NCBI GenBank assembly: GCA_036897485.1
Contig: JAYMTF010001021.1
Span: 1 to 27,184, forward strand
Source of the DNA: Pelargonium nanum
Lineage: Eukaryota; Streptophyta; Magnoliopsida; Geraniales; Geraniaceae
Direction: 5' to 3'
Length of the DNA: 27,184 bases
Shown: positions 9,944-21,734 of the stretch, piece by piece
Position numbering within the stretch: the first letter of the stretch is position 1
Layout of the letters: every line of letters begins with the position of its first letter
Made by a program: the position numbers and the translations under genes
The notes under the pieces: generated by a model
Database searches by the model: none
What the model was told of the DNA's origin: nothing
Seen by the model: only the letters and a program-made list of their open reading frames with translations

Positions 9944-12900
9944 TCACGAAGCAGGCTTTTTGCTCCTCCTCTTGGCAGTTTTCGCAATGGCATTACAGAT
10001 CTCTCTTTTCCGTTTGCTGTTGTTGTCCATGTTGTTGTTGGTCGCATTATTGTTGGCCGCTGAGTTCTTTCCCTGAGTTTCTAAAGCGTTTTTGACAAAA
10101 AACTTCAATCTCCATAGAGTAGATTCGCTCTGCATAAGGCAAACAAGACGCAAATTCATTACCATACAACTTACTGTGAAAATCTTGCGGGAAGATATAT
10201 AAGGCGAGTTAAGTGGCAACCTGAGCATCAATGTCGAGATCCACCTCTTCTGCGGTTGCTTGGAAGGTTGGGTTGTTTTGAGCGACTATCTCCAATGCCT
10301 TGCTTAGATCTTCAGGAGACAATCTGGTGAGAGCTGTCCCGAGCTTCCTCTTTTCATCAGTGGACATTTTTCTGAAACATCGACTCAGATTTAGTACAGT
10401 AGCAATGGAATCGTGCCGGTATAGTATTTATATGGCAGACTCGAACAAGGTTAACCATGCATGATTCCTGCATGTGGTGTTGTATATGGAACCAAAACAT
10501 AAAATCTTGAACACAGAAAATATATGTATATATGTCAATGATAAGAATGTGCAAGCAATCATCAAATATTAGTCAATTCCCAAGAAGATGGATCTATGGA
10601 AGGCATATAATTGTTCTTCCAATCCTAATTCAATAAAATGCTATGCCAGCAATCACGTACACCGCTAAAAGTGTTGACGAATCCATTTCAAGAACGGGTT
10701 ATATATTGTATAGGACATGTTATAGGAGTTGAACAAACCTGCACTTTTGAACAACCAATTCTCGGAGTTCTTCCAATCGGCTATCAAGCTCGGAGATCTG
10801 AAAGAAGAGTATTATATGAATCATACTCCAAGTATAAAGCACGACTGTCAATGTGGACTAAGTTATAGAAAATCAAAAGTCTACTTTGACACGAATACAT
10901 AAATGTATCAATTTTTTCTAGAGGGTTTAGTTCATCTTAGATGCAATTCTGTGATTCTACCGTACATGGTTACTTATATCTCTTGCCATTTTTGCATGAG
11001 CAGCCTCCTGCGCAAGCTGCATATCCAACTTTGCCTCTGCTTCCTCCGCTTCTCGTCTCTTTTCCTGCAAGTACATTGCTAAACATCACTAATAACCAGC
11101 AAAACATGAGTATGTGCAGCTTCACAAATGACTAAAGGGAAGGAACAAGAAATGCTAATAAACCCAAATACAGTCATGGAGTAGGAACATTCGGAGATCA
11201 TTAGCATGGGAAGAGCACTTACCTCTTGAATAACTTTGGGCAAAATTCGCAGCCACTTATCTTCAAATTTGTCCAACATAGATTTTGCCATAACATGAAA
11301 ATCACTTCTCTCTTCATTATATTTCATTGCATTCTTGAAAACCAACCTCACATCAGAACATATCTCCCTAACATTCTTATATCCAGTACCATCTGTAGCC
11401 TCTATTTGATTCATTATTGTACTTAAGTCCATGGGCTTGTCAATAATCTAGTACACAATGGACAAAAAATATTAACCAAAGATTATAAAATAAAGAATTC
11501 AAGACGAACGGAAAAGATAGCCAGAAGCAAAACCACTAGGATACACGAAAAAAAAAAAAAAAAAAAGAGTTATCTCATTACCTCATAGTAGTCATGCAAA
11601 CCAAGACCTTTAACATCTACAGGTTTCAGGAAGGGCTCTGCCCACCTATGTTTGATGAGCTGAGAGATAAGAAAAATATACATCAGGAAAATTAAAGCAC
11701 CCAATCAATCTGAAACCATTACTGCTAGCGCATGACTGCACGTAATGTAGAAAAAAATTAAGAAAGCTAAGAGCCAAATGTAATTTCTTCTTAAGGTTTT
11801 AGTTACATAGTGTCGGTGTGTGAGTGTCCAAAGCAATTACAACAGAAAAACCATTTTCATCACCACTTTCAATATTGAGGAAACTTGGCTCATAAGCTCT
11901 TCCATTCTCTTTGAAGCAGCAGCTTCCCCACGTGATGAATCTTGTTGCTGCTTCTTAATACTTGGAACATGTTTCTCCTTATCTTTATCATTCATGATGG
12001 AACTACCCTTGGAGATGTTCGGTAGCTTCTTACTTGTAGTCAAGTAAAACTGCTCAACCTCATTCACTTTTTGCTCAAGCTGCAAGAAAATATACATCGC
12101 CAGTTGTCAGTTCATACATTTGTACATCTATACCACTTAAACAAGAACCAACATGATCATAGAAAAGAAACAAAAAGAGAGCATTTCAAGACAGCCTATC
12201 GTGATTGTATATACATAATCATACGGAAGCATGCATTAGGAGAATCTTTTGAAAATTAACATTTGCAGCTTCGTGTTATACATCTCTATTGGAAATTAAT
12301 TACACTAGTGAATTTCAAGTATACACTTGTTTGCTTATAAAAACAACAATCCTGACCAAAAAGATTTTATCAAGATTTTTCAAAAAGTACTTGAGGTTAA
12401 CATGAATATAAACATAATCTTTTTAATATAGTTCAGGATTCAAAAGTAAGAAATACAATCTGCTTGGGACATCAATGGAGTAAGCTAGACCCTCCCTCAA
12501 GAAGCCCAACAGTGGAAAATTGATTCAATATGATCATTCCAAGTTTGTGAATCTGAAAGTCAGAATGCAGACAGAGACCTATCTTGTCTGCAATCAGGTA
12601 CGTCTCTTTTGTCGATGGTCACTGCTATTAATGAAAAAAAAATACATCTAAAAGGAACAAACTTTAACTAAAATTATACTTTTTAAGAGAAAAGAACAAT
12701 AAGGTAAATGAATTACGCCAAAACCGGACAAGATTGTGAGATTCCAAATCTGGATCTTAACTCAAATGAAATAAATTCTCGTAATTAATGCAATTCACAA
12801 AAGTAAAATGGTAGAACTGAATTGAATTCCTGTGCGGCTGACACAAAGTACCTCATCAACCTTCACGACAATTTCATCCACTTCATGCTTGAAACCTTCA

Positions 12901-12977
12901 ACTTCGGCTGGATCGCATTCACCGTTTTCTCCCCCAACTTCTCTAACATCTAAAACAGGTGCATCGATGGGCTCCAT
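9944..12977 (-). CDS. GTE1: GTE1/GTE6-type bromodomain and NET transcription factor
   Basis: A reader of acetylated histones in the plant BET-like GTE group (Arabidopsis GTE1/IMB1 and GTE6), nuclear. Eight coding exons: 12977-12852, 12079-11867, 11659-11582, 11447-11223, 11064-10966, 10797-10739, 10371-10221, 10129-9944. Phases agree throughout and give 378 aa, close to the 369-386 aa I recall for the Arabidopsis members. Residues 43-113 are a charged, coiled-coil-like stretch. Residues 114-214 are the bromodomain, with HRWAEPFLKPVDVKGLGLHD and KPMDL; Asn183 in KYNEE is the expected acetyl-lysine contact. Residues about 215-265 are helical and Glu/Ala-rich. Residues about 275-345 are the NET domain (RLSPEDLSKALEIV, LDIDAQ, TLWRLKFFV). 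The tail is Asn-rich then basic (KRKRE, AKRRSKK), a likely nuclear signal. The exon 2 donor (AAA|GTGGTG) is weak but is the only one that keeps phase. Confidence 0.92.
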
Positions 12978-13634
12978 CTTTCTCAATGAAACAAATGGAA
13001 CGCAGTATCACTGTGGACGCAAAGCTCTTTCTTTTTTCTAGTTAGCATACAAATAGATAGACATGCTCATAATAGCAAACATATCATGTGTACATGCAAT
13101 AGTTCTTTATCCTGGGTCCTCAAATAATCTCTATTCTCAAGTACCATTTTATGAAATTCAAACCAACAATTTCAAACTCATATACAAAAATATTCACACA
13201 ATCAAAATTCACATCCAGTGTAAACTATGAACAATGAAGACTATACCCAGAAAAGAAAAAAAAATCACTCTCTTTACAGTGTTACCATGTAAACAAAATC
13301 TTTCAATTCAAATCTGCTAGAGTCCAAAGCATAAAATTTTAATCTGTACTCGGTATGATTGATGATCAAAATCAAAATCAAAACTAAAACATAACAATTA
13401 GGGTTTTTAAAACCAAAACCAAAGAGGAAACATGAACACAAACGTTAAATGTCAATGTCCCAAATTGATACAAATACCAAAATGTTGATTTTTCTATAAA
13501 TTAGGGCAAACAAAGAAGCTGATGATATCTGGAACTGAGTGAAAGGGCACAAATTGAAAACCATCAAAAAACAAGGAGTTCACTTTCTCTGCAATTGTAT
13601 AGAAATCAATAGCGATGAGTGTTTAAGAGACTAC

Positions 13635-13750
13635 CTCGTTGTAAATTAAATGGTGAAATGGCGGCGGCGGCGGAGCACGTAGACCGGCGGTGGAGGTACG
13701 GCGAGCAAGCCGTCGGAGCGACAAAACCCAAAAATATTTGAGCCCAGCTT
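13635..13750 (-). other. 5' leader exon of the GTE1-like gene
   Basis: Leader exon ending at 13635 with donor ACGAG|GTAGTC. It joins an acceptor at GTCCACAG|TG, so the coding exon resumes at 13010, 33 bases before the ATG. A good branch-point motif, TGCTAAC, lies about 30 bases before that acceptor. The exon contains a (GCC)n run at about 13660-13674. The 5' end is estimated from the TATA box. Confidence 0.6.
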
Positions 13751-13775
13751 CACTTGAGCCGTTCAGCGGGTAGTG

Positions 13776-13785
13776 TTTTTTTATA
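13776..13785 (-). promoter_or_regulatory. TATA box of the GTE1-like gene
   Basis: TATAAAAAAA on the minus strand, about 30 bases before the GC-rich leader exon. This position places transcription initiation near 13750. No other element was assigned. Confidence 0.5.
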
Positions 13786-13789
13786 TGAC

Positions 13790-15010
13790 ATATTTATTAG
13801 AAATTTAATTTGTAGGAACTAAGTTAATAATTTATTGATTTGTGTTTAAAATTAGAAAATTGATTAAATACCTGGTTTGTATCTCAATTAATTTTTGGGT
13901 AATTGCAGTTCTAAAACAATTGGGTAATTGCATATAAGCTAGTTTATGCCCGTATCATTTTTTTTTTAACACATAATTACGATAGATATAACAAAATTAC
14001 TTAATTGAAAAATTAAAATTTATAAATGTATGCAAATTTAATCTTGCAGTTTATGAATTGAATAAATTTTTAATCTAATTAAAACAAAATTTTATTATTA
14101 TTGTTATAGTAAAATCGATAACTCTAAATATCAATAAAGTTGATATATAGTCTTGTATTTTTTTTACAAATGGATGAACTTTACATTATATTTTAATATA
14201 ATATTTTTATATCTATGTTTTTAATTGATTATGCAAAACAAATTATATTTTGGAGTTAAGTTTTGGGGTATGAATTTATAAGATGTCACTTATATGAAAG
14301 AATTATTTAGAAGTTGTTCGATTGAATAAAACTTAAATGGTTTATTTTCATGAGATTGTAATATCCTTCGTAACGAACTCTATTAAACTAGTTGAAGTTT
14401 ATTAGTTTCAATCTAAATTCTTAATACGGTGAACCATTTTTATATTAACAATTACAACTTCTAGTCTAAAATTAAACAAATTTTCAATGAATTTTATATA
14501 TTTAAGATTTTTAATCTCAATTCACTATGTTAATTAGTCATATTTACAAATTTTAACACACTATAGCAATAATTTAAATAATTGATATGACATTTCATAA
14601 TCTCATTATTTGCAGGTTGACACAACTAAAACGTCTATATGATCGAGTTTAAAATTACCTCACCCGGCCTAATACATTTAAAAGTAAATTGGTTGATATT
14701 GATTTAACATAATCCAATATATTAGACCACTTAATATGAAACTTTTTTACATTTTTTACCCTTGAATGAGTAGGTAATAAACTAGTTACACGATCTGTTT
14801 ATGACTTATTTAATTAAACAAGCTCAACGAAAACACAATCCAATTATTAAACGAATTGAGTTGGCCGCCACAAACTCAACACAAAACGATTCAAGTGAAC
14901 TCAAACCCTCTTATATTCAGTTTATGTCGAATCACAGATCATGACCAAAATTGCAACCCTAGGAGCCCCCGCCACTCCCCGTGTTTTCCAATCATATCTT
15001 CCACCAAAAA
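13790..15010. other. AT-rich intergenic region
   Basis: No supported gene. Mostly A/T with short homopolymer runs. It lies between the promoter of the GTE1-like gene and the SINE-like element at 15023. Frames are short and show no family signature. Confidence 0.7.
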
Positions 15011-15022
15011 CAAAGGTGAAGC

Positions 15023-15145
15023 TTAAGTGACTTGTTTTATTTTGTCCCAAAAGTATGACTCAATGGTACAAAACACACTTCTCGGAAAAAGTTTATAGGC
15101 TCGAGTCCGATTTAGACTAATTTTTAGTACTAAAAAAAATAAAAG
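15023..15145 (+). mobile_element. Candidate tRNA-derived SINE
   Basis: Contains a box A-like TGACTCAATGG (about 15056) and, 40 or so bases later, a box B-like GGCTCGAGTCC (about 15101), the internal promoter layout of tRNA-derived SINEs. It ends in an A-rich tail, CTAAAAAAAATAAAAG. The nine-base direct repeat AGGTGAAGC flanks it at 15014-15022 and 15146-15154, a likely target-site duplication. The distance from the left repeat to box A is longer than usual, so the true 5' border is uncertain. The family is not identified. Confidence 0.5.
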
Positions 15146-15300
15146 AGGTGAAGCAAATGTATTGTTGATTGATTTCAAAATGAATCTCTGGACCCAAACC
15201 CTAATATACCAAGCCTACCAATTGATGTCATGAATCAAATTATCTAACAAGGTAGACAATAGGCAAGCTCATATATATGTTCTTCTTAGTGTGCATTATC

Positions 15301-17876
15301 TCAGGATTCACTTATCAAAGAATGCAACTCTTGCCGGAACGTGGAGATTTTGTCTGCTTCAACAGCCATTACCAATCCCATCAACCGATAATTCTTTAGC
15401 TGCACAATATACAAACACCAAGAAAAATGTTAGACAAGCTATAACCAAAATGAGATATCTCGAAACATCAACTATCAAAACCGCAATTCAAACGATGCTA
15501 TATTTGGGGAAAGAAAGAGGACGGCCCCAACGTACAAGACTCCCAATATCGTGGGGGTCTGGGAGGGCCATTTTGTGCGTAACCTTAGCACTTTACCTAT
15601 GCTTTGTACAAAGAGACGGTTTTCTTGACTTGAACTCGTGATATCGTGGACACACGGGAGCAACCTTACCAATGCACCGAGCCTCAGATGGCGCAACTTT
15701 CATGACAACCAAGATTAAACGACTAAAAGGCGCAAAAAGAAACGCATTTCCTAATAAAAGGGTTCCAATACATAAACAAAACTCCATTCCTTCAAAATAA
15801 GCGTCTTTTTTTACTTTTAGCAAAAATTGCAATGATATTATTAGTTTTGACTCTTCCCCGTATGCATGTTTGTAACAAAAAAACTCAAATTGTTATAACT
15901 AACTAAGTTAAGGGATATTATTGGTAATTCATGAATATCTCACTAACCAGAAGAGAAAGTAAACGCTTATTTAAGGACAGTCAAATTCAATAAAGTGGAC
16001 ATTTATTTCATTATTTCATAACTGGGGTATGAGAGTCAAGTCAATTGAATATAGGAAACAAATAATAGTGATGTTACTTGCCTCATGAGCTGTTGGTTGC
16101 TGAATGCGCGAGAGAAAACTGAAAGACCACGAACTAAGCTGAAATGCATACAAGGAGAAAATCAGGAAAGAGCTTGCAATATATTGAATGTTAATGAGTC
16201 AACGAATAATTATACCTTGTGAAAAATCTCATCCTCTGGTTTAATGTAAATGACCGTATCTTCAATGTCTTTACCCGCCCTATTCTTCTGATCTGCATTC
16301 TTGTGCTGAAGTTTTACATCCAAGAAGCAAAATTAATAGGAGAGCGAATTGTATATGCCCAGTCAATCACATGAAAAACCATTTAGTAAAGTACTATGTG
16401 GCAGGAAAAAATGCCACAAAATCGTACCTTATAGATTTTACTGACTAGAAGATAATACTTAAAGCGGAAGGAATTCCGAAGCTCCTCTGTTGGCTTGAGA
16501 GCGGAAAAAGAAATTATAAGTACAAAAGATAATTTTGAGGAGGAAAAGAAAGAGGAATAACAGCCGAAGTTGACCAATCCCACACAATATACTCAAATCA
16601 TAATCTGACCTCATCTTCCGTAGCCCAAGAGACTTCATCGAAGAGAGAGTCATAGAGTGGTGGCAAAAGTTGGGGAGGAAGGTTCACCACACGCTGAGAG
16701 ACCAACAAACCCACATTTTGTGCTTGCTCTCCTAAAAGCAATCTCAAGTCGTCCATTACATCTTTGTCCTTGCATGCTTTTAGGAGGAACTCGTTGACCT
16801 CTTTAATACACGTGTTATCCTGGTAAGAACGAAATTTGCAGTCATGAGCTTGTACAGATTGGATCTTAGAGACGAGAGATCAGCTCATTAGACCAATGAC
16901 ATTAGCACCATATCAACCAAGGAAGACAAAAAAAACAGCTAAAATCAGTGAAATGGTCAAATAGGAATGTTCACTCAACCACTCCTCGCACGCATAAAAT
17001 GACTACCACATTGATATGGCACAAAATTACCACCCACATGCAATCTTTTGCAACCAGTAAGAGAACTAGTCAGAAGCCTATGTAGTTGGGGCAAGGATTT
17101 GTTGAACTAACAAACGCAAAAAATGCACAGACAAGGGAACAAAAGTGACCGCTACAACCATATGAAGTCAAGTTTGAGATAATTGCCTTATATCTTCCCA
17201 AGTTAAGAGCTGTAACAACAGCAAAAAGTCCATCGTCTTCACTGTCTTCTATCTTAACAACTGTTCCTACAGTTGTCTGTGGCAGTATTAAGTCCACAAA
17301 ACCACTCAAATCCCATTGTTTATCATCAAGGTAGGTCTGCAGCAAGGTCTTCACTCCATGGAAGTCGTCAGGTTTGGGATCAAAGAATGCAAAATCTGCT
17401 TGTACGACTCCCTTCCAAGACAAACTATTTATATCAAAATCAAAGAATAATTACACATTTTTGTCAAAAAGCCATTGCTGTAAAAGTATGCTCACATCAA
17501 ACTCTTCTTCATCAGAAGATTCAGACTGTTCATCCTTCTCTTCTAGAGTAGGCTTAGCCAAACCATTACCTATAAGTGTAGAATTAAGTCAAAAGTATCT
17601 AAGAGTACAATGAATTAATGATATTACTAAAAACAAAACACCAATATACTTCAAGCATAAAGCAGAATAATTAGGAGGCATTTCTTCGATAGAGGAAAAT
17701 CAGAAACTTATACTACCTGAAGAGCTGGGGAAAGAATCTCTGCAAAGCTTGGACTGAACCTTCCGATGCTTTGCCATGTAAACAGAGGCAATAGTAGCAA
17801 CTTTACGAGCAAATGGGGAGTAAGTCAAAGGCTGAACTCTAGGTAAAAGGCGGCGACTTACTGGCTTTCTGGGCAT
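15301..17876 (-). CDS. BCCIP: BCCIP homologue (BRCA2 and p21-interacting protein family)
   Basis: Eukaryotic BCCIP proteins are nuclear, linked to genome stability and ribosome biogenesis in animals and yeast (Bcp1); the plant role is less clear. Eight coding exons: 17876-17717, 17569-17496, 17411-17187, 16819-16610, 16493-16428, 16305-16216, 16138-16082, 15399-15301. All phases agree and give 326 aa, similar to human BCCIP. The N-terminus is basic (MPRKPVSRRLLPR). An acidic stretch at residues 65-77 (EQSESSDEEEFD) precedes the family core VQADFAFFDPKPDDFHGVK. Further conserved blocks are VGTVVKIEDSEDD, VGLLVSQRVVNLPPQL, NSFRFKYYLLVSKIYK and YRLMGLVMAVEADKI near the end. Exons 3 and 7 end with GC donors. 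Start ATG 17876 lies nine bases after a leader acceptor (ACAG at 17889-17886). Confidence 0.9.
15510..15700 (-). mobile_element. Au-like SINE in the last BCCIP intron
   Basis: On the minus strand the order is as I recall for the Au SINE family of plants: a tRNA-like head (GGTGCATTGGTAAGGTTG as box A), box B-like CACGAGTTCAAGTC, a middle CCGTCTCTTTGTACAAAGCA followed by GGTAAAGTGCTAAGGTTACG, then CCTCCCAGACCCCCACG and GGGAGTCTTGTAC near the end. It lies entirely inside the intron at 15400-16081. No clear target-site duplication was found, and mismatches suggest it is old. Confidence 0.7.
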
Positions 17877-18405
17877 CTTTTTAATCTGTACGGTGCATAT
17901 TGTTAATGTCATAAAAATAGAATGCATTCAACATTCGGAAAGTCACTCCACTAGCCTAACTAGCTATCAAGTACAGGGTCAAACGAACAGTGTGAACACT
18001 TGAAATTCAAAATTATTTACAGAATTTCCCTCAGATTAAGCATTGCAAAGCATTTAAATGATTCAGGTGTTAGCTTCAATAGAAGCTCAACAGACTAAAA
18101 GCTGCTACGCAAAAAATTGCAGCTTACATAGCACACTAGACACTACAAACAACTGAAATAATCATAGGTGCAGTAAATATACAGCCGAAGCTCTCTTATG
18201 GCCACTCCTATGAACTTCACAATTTCAAGTGCAGTTCCCATACTAACCCGGATGAAGAAAAATGAAAATGGGACACAATAACACAAGACCCGGCAAGCAC
18301 AATCAACAACATAGAGCTGACGAAACAATGGAAATTAATATTAAAAGTAAACGGAAATAGAACAATCACTATCAAATACAGAGGAACTGTCAGTCTGTCA
18401 CTTAC

Positions 18406-18500
18406 CAGTTCCTGATTCTCTCTCTGAATTATTTACGGCCCTGTCCAGACGAGAAAAGGGTAGACGGAGTCGTTTGTGTGCAGCTATCAACTCTCCGGAC
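18406..18500 (-). other. Possible alternative leader exon of BCCIP
   Basis: On the minus strand this segment ends with a near-consensus donor, AACTG|GTAAGTG, at 18406. It is less AT-rich than its flanks. It could be a second 5' leader exon, or a separate transcription start, joined to the acceptor at 17886. The upstream border is only guessed; GATAG|CTGCAC near 18480 is one option. Only transcript data can decide. Confidence 0.35.
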
Positions 18501-19708
18501 ACAATCACCAATGGTTATGGGGTTTGAACTCAATGCGCTTACAATGTGCTACTAGACCTTGGTGTGTTGATTGGTGATATTTTTGGTGTTGAAGAACAGC
18601 ACAATTACCTAAAACTGAATTATTGTAAATCAACAATATCGAGCTATATTTTGGGTACAAAACATATGTTGTTGATAGAATGATAATGCCAAACACTAAA
18701 AAATATTACTAGTCCATATGTATGAGAACCCAGAACTTTCTGCAGGTTAGCAGATGATACTATGTAGAACCAACAATAAAAGAATGTGTGGCTCAAACAA
18801 ATAAAACACATCAATATAACAATTCACATAATCAAACAAAGTACAATCATGTACGAATGTAGAAGTATAACATTAAACACATCAACTACAAAAAATAGTT
18901 CAAGCAGCAGTACGGCAGAACCACACACAGGAAAGACGTAAAGTTCTACAAATTAGTGGAAAACACATACAAATGCATTCCTAAAACAAAGTACTCTACT
19001 TCGGCGATTCCTGTCCTACTTCAAAATAGTAAAACTAGTTCATCCTGACATCTTGGATCAGCTGCTTTATAGTCTCTTTAGCTAAAGTTTCCACCACTCC
19101 ACATTTCATAAAGTACTCTACCAGCTTTTATTCCACTGCCTTATACACAACAAGTCCTTTCCTCAAACTCACACTCACTCACAAAGGTCTCAACGTAAGC
19201 TCTGTGTCTGCAATCAGACGTACCCATTACTTCCCACTACATCCAGAAGTTGTCATTATTCCCCGCTACCCAGCTTCTATTAGTCAAGCAGAAACCCGAC
19301 CTCGTTCAAGCTCTTGAAGAGCACATTTACCAAAAGCAATGAAATTACATTTAGTCTAGGTAGTTTAAAAACCTTCGGTATTTAGTGATCATTATGTCCA
19401 TTCTATGTATCAAATCACCATATTATTTAACTAGAGTGGGTTAATATTCTTCAATCAATAGCAAAAAACTGTGATTCTATTCAAGTAAGGACCTTTTAAG
19501 CTCCTAGATACAACCATTGAAGTTTTTTTTATATATATGTTAACGAAAACTGTATGGTTATATAATAAACAAATAAAGGACCGGGACATCTGTCTCCTTA
19601 ATAGACCAAAATCAAACTGTTTATCAAATTCTAGAAGAACATAACAAGGAAACCCATAAATCAAACAACCTAATGCTTGAAAAAGAGATGGGCCGAAGAG
19701 AAAGATAC

Positions 19709-19790
19709 CGATAATGGGGAGATGTTGAGGGTCTGAGAGTGGCGAAATCGCCGGAAAAACCAGTGCCGGTGCGGTGGCTGGGGCCTGGGT
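19709..19790 (-). other. Probable first leader exon and promoter-proximal region of BCCIP
   Basis: A GC-rich island in an AT-rich setting. On the minus strand it ends with donor ATTATCG|GTATCT at 19709 and has the C-rich look of a plant 5' leader. It lies about 1.8 kb upstream of the BCCIP start codon, so it implies a long leader intron (or two introns via the segment at 18406-18500). No TATA box was recognised. Confidence 0.45.
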
Positions 19791-19916
19791 GCTGATAGAA
19801 GCGCTGTATTTTAATTCATATGAAATTGCAACATTGCCCTAAAATTAGTGTAACTAAAATTTGGGCTCAACATGTAAACTCTGTTGCTTTCTTTCGGTAG
19901 TACAAGCTCTCCTTAA

Positions 19917-19917
19917 A

Positions 19918-19949
<32 letters not shown>
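19917..19949. repeat. TA/GA compound microsatellite
   Basis: A run of TA units followed directly by GA units, upstream of the BCCIP leader exon. Such tracts are often length-polymorphic. Confidence 0.85.
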
Positions 19950-20955
19950 GTAAAATATCTTGCACTCATCTGTAAGGTCTAAAGTTGGCAAAATTTAGGA
20001 ACTGACCGGGTTTTGGATTGTAGGCATAAAACACATACCGATAAACACATAGTCAAACATATTTTGAAGAATATTTATAGAATTTAAGTTTGTATGGGTT
20101 TTGTAGACAACCCAAACAAGCACTTAAAATGTACGATTAAAAGTGTGCAAAAAATGGATGTATGAATATCTTATTCAAAACTATTGAATATTTTGTTTGG
20201 ATAACAAGTATTTAAATAACGGATAATTGTTTAGTAAATAAAAATATATAGTGTTTTTGTAATATTCGTATTCGAAAAAAAAATCATATAATTATCTTGT
20301 ATTTGAAGGGTTTATCCGGGAAGGCAAGAACTCCAACATTCAAAGCGTGTTTCACATCACCATCAACCAAACACATGACGGGAACGATTTTAAGTATCAA
20401 TTCTTCTCTCCTTAGTAAGATAAGAAAATCTCACAGTTGACCAATAAACTTTCTCTCTACACAAAATCTCTATGAGATCCTCTTGAACAATGTATTAATG
20501 TGTGATTCATATTATCTAAAGTAGATTCTTATGCCTAATACAATTTCTTAACCATATATCTAATTCTCAGCTCAACGATGGACTACCCGTTACAAACTCC
20601 GAGAACTCATTAGTAAAGTCTCAAACATCCAACTCCTACCCCAAGTATCCGAGCTTCAAACTTTATTCCTAAAATTTTACTTTTAAATAATTTTCAAGAC
20701 ACTCACCCTACCACCTAAACAAACCGACAACACGAAGTAACGTGCCGAAAATAACCAAGTTAAAGGAGGCGCGTCACCATGCAATGTATAGGTGAACAAC
20801 TAGTATTATTTTATCCACTTACAAAAAGTAACATTTGTTTCAAGTCACACAACCAACAATACAAGTCAGTCACATAAAAACTAACCCGAAACCTTAAAAC
20901 CCCATCAATAAATTAAGCTCAAACTTTATTTTCAAAACTCACACACAATTTTAGA
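19950..20955. other. Intergenic region between BCCIP and the unknown ORF
   Basis: No supported gene or recognisable element. A 15-base motif at 20195-20209 is the exact reverse complement of 9101-9115. Confidence 0.6.
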
Positions 20956-20960
20956 CCATT

Positions 20961-21527
20961 TCAACCCTCATACAAATTCCAAATCAAATCGAACTCAGTC
21001 TCAAACACAGAGCGAGTATACAACGGCAATTTCGTACTCGCAACACGCGCCACCGCGTCACCGTGTCCGTAACTGAAGCTCCCCTTAATCAACCGATCCC
21101 CCTCACTGCCACGTGGAATTTTAAACAAACAACAACAAAAAGACTTGAAAAAACACCACCGTTGACCCCTACTTTCTTTCCACGTCACCCCGTTGACTTC
21201 CTCGGCAAGCCACTGCAACGCCGATTTGGTCTTGCCGGAGACACGAAAAAAGTTCACCGATTTGCATTCCGGCGTCACGGTCGGGCCCGGAAATCGAGCC
21301 ACGGCGTGAGCTGGCAAGTCTTTGTCTACACCGTTGATTATATGTGGGACCAACTTTCTCGAGCTCTTGATTTCGAATCTGACGGCTCTCAGATCACGTA
21401 CCAGTCTGTGCCAGTTCTCTTCTAGTATCCACCAATCGTCCGATGCGCCGGAGTTGACCACGCGCTTCTCGAACGCGTGGATGTCGTAACCGCGGCCCTT
21501 TAGCTCTGATAGAGTAATGTTTGGCAT
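20961..21527 (-). CDS. Uninterrupted 188-codon ORF, function unknown
   Basis: I do not recognise this protein. The frame is open for 188 codons without an intron and is much richer in C and G than its surroundings. ATG 21527 is the only reasonable start: TAA lies two codons upstream in frame, and -3 is A. The sequence is rich in Trp, Arg and Val, for example SGASDDWWILEENWHRLVRD near residues 26-45, then VARFPGPTVTPECKSVNFF and SALQWLAEEVNGVTW. After residue 115 it turns less regular, with KSFCCCLFK, so the true protein might end or splice there. No signal peptide or clear membrane segment. A leader intron (21734-21551, donor TCAG|GTTACT, acceptor AAACAG|GT) supports a real transcript. The 120-codon frame on the other strand (21063-21425) is treated as a shadow. 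Confidence 0.6.
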   Translation of the reverse strand: MPNITLSELKGRGYDIHAFEKRVVNSGASDDWWILEENWHRLVRDLRAVRFEIKSSRKLVPHIINGVDKDLPAHAVARFPGPTVTPECKSVNFFRVSGKTKSALQWLAEEVNGVTWKESRGQRWCFFKSFCCCLFKIPRGSEGDRLIKGSFSYGHGDAVARVASTKLPLYTRSVFETEFDLIWNLYEG

Positions 21528-21734
21528 ATTTTACAAATGGTAATTTCAACCTGTTTATTAAAAAATAAACTTTTATATTTCATGAACTTGTAGAGAATGA
21601 TTTAAATCTCATTATGTTTTGAATCAATTTTGAAAAATATATATAGAAGAAGAAAAGATTATAAACAAATTTGCATTGTGTACGTGTATATATGATACAA
21701 ATACGAATGGAACAAGAAAGTTTGAAGAAGTAAC

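Noticed and set aside
10965-10973. Alternative donor ATAA|GTAACC at the end of GTE1-like exon 5
   Set aside because: It would put the next exon out of frame and reach a stop after three codons; CAT|GTACGG keeps phase and matches the family (DISNHISELDSRLEEL).
15291-15832. Plus- and minus-strand ORFs of 73-116 codons
   Set aside because: They overlap the last BCCIP exon and the SINE in the adjacent intron; none shows family features.
21063-21425. 120-codon plus-strand ORF
   Set aside because: It lies wholly antisense to the longer 188-codon frame, and the leader-intron signals favour the minus strand. It cannot be fully excluded because neither protein is recognised.
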